Part shown: positions 6,668-9,898 of the stretch, in pieces
Layout of the letters: each line of letters opens with the position of its first letter
Numbering within the stretch: position 1 is the first letter of the stretch
DNA from: Pleurocapsa sp. MO_226.B13
Lineage (GTDB): Bacteria; Cyanobacteriota; Cyanobacteriia; Cyanobacteriales; Xenococcaceae
Reading direction: 5' to 3'
DNA length: 9,898 nt
Assembly (NCBI GenBank): GCA_030064795.1
Contig: JASJEI010000491.1
Coordinates: forward strand, 1-9,898
Notes under the pieces: model-generated
Told to the model about the DNA's origin: nothing
What the model saw: the letters and a program-made list of their open reading frames with translations, nothing else
The model's database searches: none
Position numbers and translations under genes: made by a program

Positions 6668-7312
6668 ATGAAATCTCTAAAACAAAAAAACCATGATTTG
6701 AGTTTGATTCCAGCCGAATCTGACCTAGATTCCCCACTATCTCACTTAAATTCTTGGCAAATAGCTTATAAAGTAATCTCTAAAAGTAATTGGTGGCAGA
6801 TATTTTTAATCACTATTGGTAGTGCAAGCAGTATTATCTATGCCCATGTGCCTCTAGTTGGCTTTGCTGCGGTAGCTGGTAACACTTTAACTCGCAAAAA
6901 AGCACTTATTAGTGCTATGAGTATCTGGTTTGCCAATCAGCTTTATGGCTTTACCATTCGCCAATATCCCCGTACTTTAGAGTCTTTCACTTGGGGGCTA
7001 GTAATGGGTTTGGGAACACTGTTAGTTACTTGGTTGGTTACATTGCGACCAAAATTTAGCCGTTATAACGTTTGGGGTTATTTAACTTGGTTAATTGCAA
7101 GTCTTGTGGGTGGTTACGCTATCTATCAAGGCAGTATCGTGCTGATTGCCCAGTTAACGAGCGGACATGGACTAACTGCGGTAATTTTATGGCGTATTTT
7201 TGTTAAGAATGCTATTTGGGCTACTGCTTTAACTGCAATACATAGCTGCGCTGTTTTCCGATTTACAATTGCCAATCAAACGTCTTCAAGTAAACTAGGA
7301 AATCGAGCTTAA
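6668..7312 (+). CDS. Unrecognised polytopic membrane protein, copy 1, at the end of the cbi operon
   Basis: I do not recognise this 214-residue protein. A polar N-terminus (1-40) precedes about five or six hydrophobic segments: roughly 42-59, 61-70 (short), 79-95, 107-126, 136-162 and 169-197. Motifs shared with copy 2 are SNWWQ, HVPLVGFAAVAGNTLTRKKA, NQLYGFTIRQYP, ESFTWGLVMGLGT, GGYAIYQGS and GHG, plus His60, His167 and a C-terminal Cys194. The size and helix number recall ECF substrate-binding (S) components, but I see no known S-component signature. It starts seven bases after cbiO, so it probably belongs to the riboswitch-controlled operon. A role in cobalt, cobalamin or corrinoid uptake is inferred from context only. 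Whether it uses CbiQ/CbiO or acts alone is unknown. Confidence 0.85.
   Translation: MKSLKQKNHDLSLIPAESDLDSPLSHLNSWQIAYKVISKSNWWQIFLITIGSASSIIYAHVPLVGFAAVAGNTLTRKKALISAMSIWFANQLYGFTIRQYPRTLESFTWGLVMGLGTLLVTWLVTLRPKFSRYNVWGYLTWLIASLVGGYAIYQGSIVLIAQLTSGHGLTAVILWRIFVKNAIWATALTAIHSCAVFRFTIANQTSSSKLGNRA
6782..7063 (+). repeat. Paralogous segment, copy 1 (matches 7799-8080)
   Basis: This 282-bp stretch inside membrane protein copy 1 aligns without gaps to 7799-8080. I count about 24 mismatches by eye, roughly 91% identity, including an uninterrupted run of about 44 identical bases. Outside the segment the two genes diverge strongly at both ends. Confidence 0.9.
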
Positions 7313-7323
7313 TTGCTAACAAT

Positions 7324-7351
7324 TTGTGTTAATCAGAACAAAATGTGATAG
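7324..7351 (+). promoter_or_regulatory. Candidate promoter for the riboswitch 2 transcript
   Basis: TTGTGT (7324-7329) and TGATAG (7346-7351), separated by 16 bp, form a plausible -35/-10 pair placing the start near 7358, just before riboswitch 2. A similar GTGATA stretch precedes riboswitch 1 at 3703-3708, which may reflect common descent. No terminator hairpin is visible between copy 1 and this site, so read-through from the cbi operon is also possible. Confidence 0.3.
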
Positions 7352-7359
7352 GTTAATGG

Positions 7360-7522
7360 TAACTCGGTTCTAATGGAGATCAGCCATTAGAAGTAATGGG
7401 GAAAGTTCGGTGTAAATCCGTCGCTGTCCCGCAACTGTGATGAGAATGTTAAAGTTCTCTCAGTCAGAATGCCCGCCGATGAAAGTAGTTAAATCAATTA
7501 ATAGATCTGCGAGGTACAGATG
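7360..7522 (+). promoter_or_regulatory. Cobalamin (B12) riboswitch 2
   Basis: This is a second complete aptamer, aligning without gaps to riboswitch 1 over 117 nt (7364-7480) with about ten mismatches by eye. It keeps the CTAATGG/CCATTAG stem, the core CTGTCCCGCAACTGTGATG and the B12 box at 7462-7480 (AGTCAGAATGCCCGCCGAT). The P5 pairing shows compensatory change, from TTGG/CCAA to CGG/CCG, with loop TGTAAAT. The hairpin ATCTG-CGAGGTA-CAGAT (7505-7521) is identical to that of riboswitch 1, although the linker before it is unrelated. It should repress the downstream membrane-protein gene, and possibly metE, when B12 is plentiful. Confidence 0.94.
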
Positions 7523-7555
7523 TTTATGAGTATTGTGACTTCAAAAGTTAATTTT

Positions 7556-7675
7556 CTCCCTAAAATAGGGCTGTCCGCACTACATTGGATAAGGGAGTAG
7601 CCATTGGCAGCAAATGCACCTTCTGGAAAGGCTTTCCCCCTATAAATTCTGCTAATAGCAGCAGGAAAAAGCAAG
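7556..7675 (+). promoter_or_regulatory. Expression platform and long leader downstream of riboswitch 2
   Basis: After the aptamer about 150 nt remain before the ATG at 7676. TGTCCGCACT (7572-7581) and AAGGGAGTAG (7591-7600) resemble the riboswitch 1 platform (TGTCCGTACT and AAAGGAGTACGGTAG), but their mutual pairing is largely lost. CTCCCT (7556-7561) can pair with AGGGAG (7592-7597), or CCCTA with TAGGG (7558-7570), giving alternative folds around a ribosome-site-like sequence. Further hairpins are GGAAA/TTTCC near 7625-7637 and CTGCT-AAT-AGCAG (7649-7661), the latter abutting the weak AGGA that serves the real gene. Confidence 0.5.
7604..7645 (+). CDS. Possible 13-codon leader ORF after riboswitch 2
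   Basis: A TTG at 7604 lies six bases after AAGGGAG (7591-7597), a better ribosome site than that of the downstream gene. It opens a short frame, MAANAPSGKAFPL (TTG read as Met), ending at TAA 7643-7645. The frame is the same as that of the membrane-protein gene starting at 7676. It could be a translated leader peptide, a relic of the start of a displaced gene, or chance. Nothing in the peptide is recognised. Confidence 0.2.
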   Translation: MAANAPSGKAFPL

Positions 7676-8323
7676 ATGAAATCTCAAGATAGTTCGAGAT
7701 TAATTCCTTCTAAATCTGCCCTAAAACCCAAACTATCGAGAATCGGGTTATGGCAAATAACCGCAGAAGCGATGTCTTCGACTAGCTCCGCAATCGCCAA
7801 AAGTAATTGGTGGCAGATGTTTCTAATTGCTGTTGGTAGTGCTAGCAGCATTATCTATCCCCATGTGCCTTTAGTCGGTTTTGCTGCGGTAGCTGGTAAC
7901 ACTTTAACTCGTAAAAAAGCACTTATTAGTGCTATGAGTATCTGGTTTGCCAATCAACTCTATGGTTTTACTATTCGCCAATATCCCCAAACTTTAGAGT
8001 CTTTCACTTGGGGGCTAGTTATGGGTTTGGGAACACTGTTGGTTACTTGGTTAGTTACACTACAACCAAAATTTAGCCGTCAGAGCTTTCAGGGTTATTC
8101 AATCTGGCTAGCCATTAGTCTTATAGGTGGTTACGCCATTTATCAAGGCAGTATCGTACTAATTGCTCAATTAGTTGGCGGACATGGATTTAGTTCGATA
8201 ATTTTGTGGGGAATTTTCTTTAAAGATGTCATCTGGGCTATGGCTTTATTTGGCGTATATGGTTGCATTCTTTTAAGACATGAGCTTGCCAACAAAGCAT
8301 TCCCAAATCAACTAAAAAATTAA
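7676..8323 (+). CDS. Unrecognised polytopic membrane protein, copy 2, under its own B12 riboswitch
   Basis: This 215-residue paralogue of the protein at 6668-7312 aligns with it almost end to end. Residues 42-135 differ from copy 1 at about seven positions, while the cytoplasmic N-terminus (1-41) and the last 80 residues are much more divergent. Conserved features include NWWQ, HVPLVGFAAVAGNTLTRKKA, NQLYGFTIRQYP, SFTWGLVMGLGT, GGYAIYQGS, His63, the GHG near 169-171 and Cys197. About five or six membrane helices are predicted by eye. The ATG follows a weak AGGA at 7663-7666. It stands between a cobalamin riboswitch and metE, so its expression should follow B12 scarcity. No catalytic motif is seen; corrinoid or cobalt transport is a contextual guess. 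Confidence 0.85.
   Translation: MKSQDSSRLIPSKSALKPKLSRIGLWQITAEAMSSTSSAIAKSNWWQMFLIAVGSASSIIYPHVPLVGFAAVAGNTLTRKKALISAMSIWFANQLYGFTIRQYPQTLESFTWGLVMGLGTLLVTWLVTLQPKFSRQSFQGYSIWLAISLIGGYAIYQGSIVLIAQLVGGHGFSSIILWGIFFKDVIWAMALFGVYGCILLRHELANKAFPNQLKN
7799..8080 (+). repeat. Paralogous segment, copy 2 (matches 6782-7063)
   Basis: This is the partner of the 282-bp segment in copy 1. Many of the differences are silent, but long runs are identical even at third codon positions. That suggests recent duplication or gene conversion rather than protein-level constraint alone. Confidence 0.9.
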
Positions 8324-8432
8324 TTTTGATTACTGAAAGTAAATGTCTTGAACTTTTGAGAAAGGCGATTATTGTTCAAATTCCTAGTTAATTATCTAGA
8401 CGATTAGGAAAATAATGTCTCATTTTAAATTG

Positions 8433-8466
8433 CAGATTTCAAGATGCGATCGCCATCTCAAATCTG
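8433..8466 (+). promoter_or_regulatory. Extended hairpin in the metE leader with HIP1 in the loop
   Basis: CAGATTT (8433-8439) pairs with AAATCTG (8460-8466), and inside it AGATG (8442-8446) pairs with CATCT (8454-8458), leaving CGATCGC as the loop. Twelve base pairs are interrupted by one small internal loop. No U-run follows directly, so it is not a typical terminator. It lies 33 bases before the metE ATG and could be a leader structure, an operator or an mRNA-processing element. The rest of the spacer from 8324 holds only a weak TTGAAC/GTTCAA pair (8348-8379). Confidence 0.55.
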
Positions 8467-8498
8467 TAGGAATCTCTCGTCATTTTTTAGGAAAAACT

Positions 8499-9898
8499 AT
8501 GAATATTTCAACAGCAACATTAGGTTATCCCCGTATTGGTAAAAACCGCGAAGTCAAAAAGGCACTGGAGTCTTTTTGGCGTGGTGAAACAGCACAAGAT
8601 AAGTTACTGCAAACTGTCAGAGAAGTAGAAAAAGCCAACGGTCAAACTCAATTAGCAGCAGGGATAGACCGCATTGGGATTGGTGATGCTACTCTTTACG
8701 ACCATGTATTAGATTGGACGATACGTTTGGGATTGATTCCTCAGAGATTTCAAGCTTTTACGGGGTTAGAACGTTACTTTGCTATGGCGCGAGGTAAAGA
8801 CAATCTGGCTGCTTTAGAAATGACTAAATGGTTTGATACTAACTATCATTATTTAGTTCCAGAAATAAATTCTGACATTACTCCCCAAGCTGACTTTACA
8901 GACTTGATTGAAACGGTAAAAAGAGGACAAGCAATATTAGGAAATAAAGCAGTCCCGATTATTATTAGTCCCGTCACTTTCTTGCATTTGAGCCGTCTTG
9001 AAGGAGTAGAATTAGGAGATTTTTTAAGCTTACTCTTACCTCTTTACCGCAGTTTATTAACTGAATTAAAAGCATTAGGAATCGAAGAAGTTCAACTACA
9101 CGAACCCGCGTTAGTTTTGGGGGATGCACCTAGTCTGAAAGAACATTGCCAGACTGTTTACAGCGAACTAGCGACAGTAGGACTAGACATTAACCTGGTT
9201 ACTTATTTTGATGACTTGGGTAAAACCTATCCTTGGGTTATAGAATTACCCGTTGCTGGAATTAGTTTAGATTTTACTCGCGGAAATAACTTAGACTTAA
9301 TCAAACAACATGGCTTTCCCCAAGATAAACGGTTGGGAGTAGGTATTGTCGATGGGAGAAACATCTGGCAAATTCGCATCGATAAGATTCTTCCAGTGGT
9401 GTCAGAAATTCAAACTATAACTTCAAATCTTTCTTTACAACCATCAGCATCTTTGCAGTTTGTTCCCTATGATGCGACGAGAGAAAAACAACTCCCAAAA
9501 CAGCTATGTAATGTATTGAGTTTTGCCGAACAGAAGTTACAGGAAGTCAGATTTTTAGCCAGAACTATATCAGGGGATAATAGTGAAATCGAACAAGAAT
9601 TAACCGAAGACTTAATTGATGCTCATTGGTCAGCTTTCTATCAATTTAGTCCTGCCGAGCGATCCGTTAGAAATAGACTAAAAGCCTTAACCACCGAAGA
9701 TTTCGATCGCAGCTTACCCTATCAAGAGAGAACTAAACAACAAGTTCAACTTCCAGCTTTCCCTACCACTACCATTGGTTCATTTCCCCAAACCAAAGAA
9801 GTGCGAAAATTGCGCTCGCAATATAAAAAAGGTAATTTAACTGAGTCCGAATATCAACAGGCGATCGATGCTCATATTGCCTACTGTATCGGTTTACA
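8499..9898 (+). CDS. metE: MetE, cobalamin-independent methionine synthase, N-terminal part (truncated by window end)
   Basis: MetE transfers the methyl group of 5-methyltetrahydropteroyltri-L-glutamate to homocysteine in the cytosol, making methionine without B12. The frame stays open for 466 codons to the window edge; full-length MetE has about 750-770 residues. Recognisable segments are TLGYPRIGKNREVKKALESFW at the start (split here as TLGYPRIGKNRE and VKKALESFW), MTKWFDTNYHYLVPE, LHEPALVL, GVGIVDGRNIW, and TTTIGSFPQT, which opens the C-terminal catalytic barrel. The zinc-ligand His/Cys residues lie beyond the window. The ATG at 8499 matches the family start, with AGGA at 8489. An in-frame ATG at 8415 with its own AGGA would add 28 residues but is less likely. 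It lies 175 bp after membrane protein copy 2 and has no riboswitch of its own. Confidence 0.96.
   Translation, partial: MNISTATLGYPRIGKNREVKKALESFWRGETAQDKLLQTVREVEKANGQTQLAAGIDRIGIGDATLYDHVLDWTIRLGLIPQRFQAFTGLERYFAMARGKDNLAALEMTKWFDTNYHYLVPEINSDITPQADFTDLIETVKRGQAILGNKAVPIIISPVTFLHLSRLEGVELGDFLSLLLPLYRSLLTELKALGIEEVQLHEPALVLGDAPSLKEHCQTVYSELATVGLDINLVTYFDDLGKTYPWVIELPVAGISLDFTRGNNLDLIKQHGFPQDKRLGVGIVDGRNIWQIRIDKILPVVSEIQTITSNLSLQPSASLQFVPYDATREKQLPKQLCNVLSFAEQKLQEVRFLARTISGDNSEIEQELTEDLIDAHWSAFYQFSPAERSVRNRLKALTTEDFDRSLPYQERTKQQVQLPAFPTTTIGSFPQTKEVRKLRSQYKKGNLTESEYQQAIDAHIAYCIGL

Noticed and set aside
8348..8379. TTGAAC/GTTCAA as a terminator after membrane protein copy 2
   Set aside because: A six-pair stem with a 20-nt loop and no U-run is too weak to call.

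Overview
The window comes from a cyanobacterium with AT-rich DNA. GCGATCGC-type palindromes (HIP1 sites) are scattered through genes and spacers, heptanucleotide tandem repeats sit in the spacers, and there is a porin combining an SLH domain with a beta-barrel. Nothing here fixes the genus.

Left arm (1-1760, minus strand): a nitrate/sulfonate/taurine-type ABC importer, read right to left as permease, ATPase, then the first 16 codons of a gene with a twin-arginine signal, probably the substrate-binding protein. A spacer of about 280 bp separates it from a divergent, plus-strand SLH/OprB-type porin (2042-3673). The 11-mer TGTCTTTTGAC occurs once upstream of each transcription unit, in the orientation of that unit.

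Centre (3717-7312, plus strand): a cobalamin riboswitch with a hairpin that would bury the cbiM ribosome-binding site, followed by a tight cobalt ECF operon cbiM-cbiN-cbiQ-cbiO. A small polytopic membrane protein that I do not recognise starts 7 nt after cbiO.

Right arm (7324-9898, plus strand): a second cobalamin riboswitch, about 91% identical to the first over 117 nt by hand count. It is followed by a second copy of the unknown membrane protein, whose central 282 bp are about 91% identical to the first copy. Next comes metE, cobalamin-independent methionine synthase, cut by the window end.

The genes make a coherent B12-economy locus. When cobalamin is scarce, the riboswitches should allow cobalt import and expression of two related membrane proteins of unknown role. 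If transcription reads through, they should also allow the methionine synthase that does not need B12. The most novel element is the duplicated riboswitch plus membrane-protein module. Its partners suggest cobalt or corrinoid transport, but no motif proves this.
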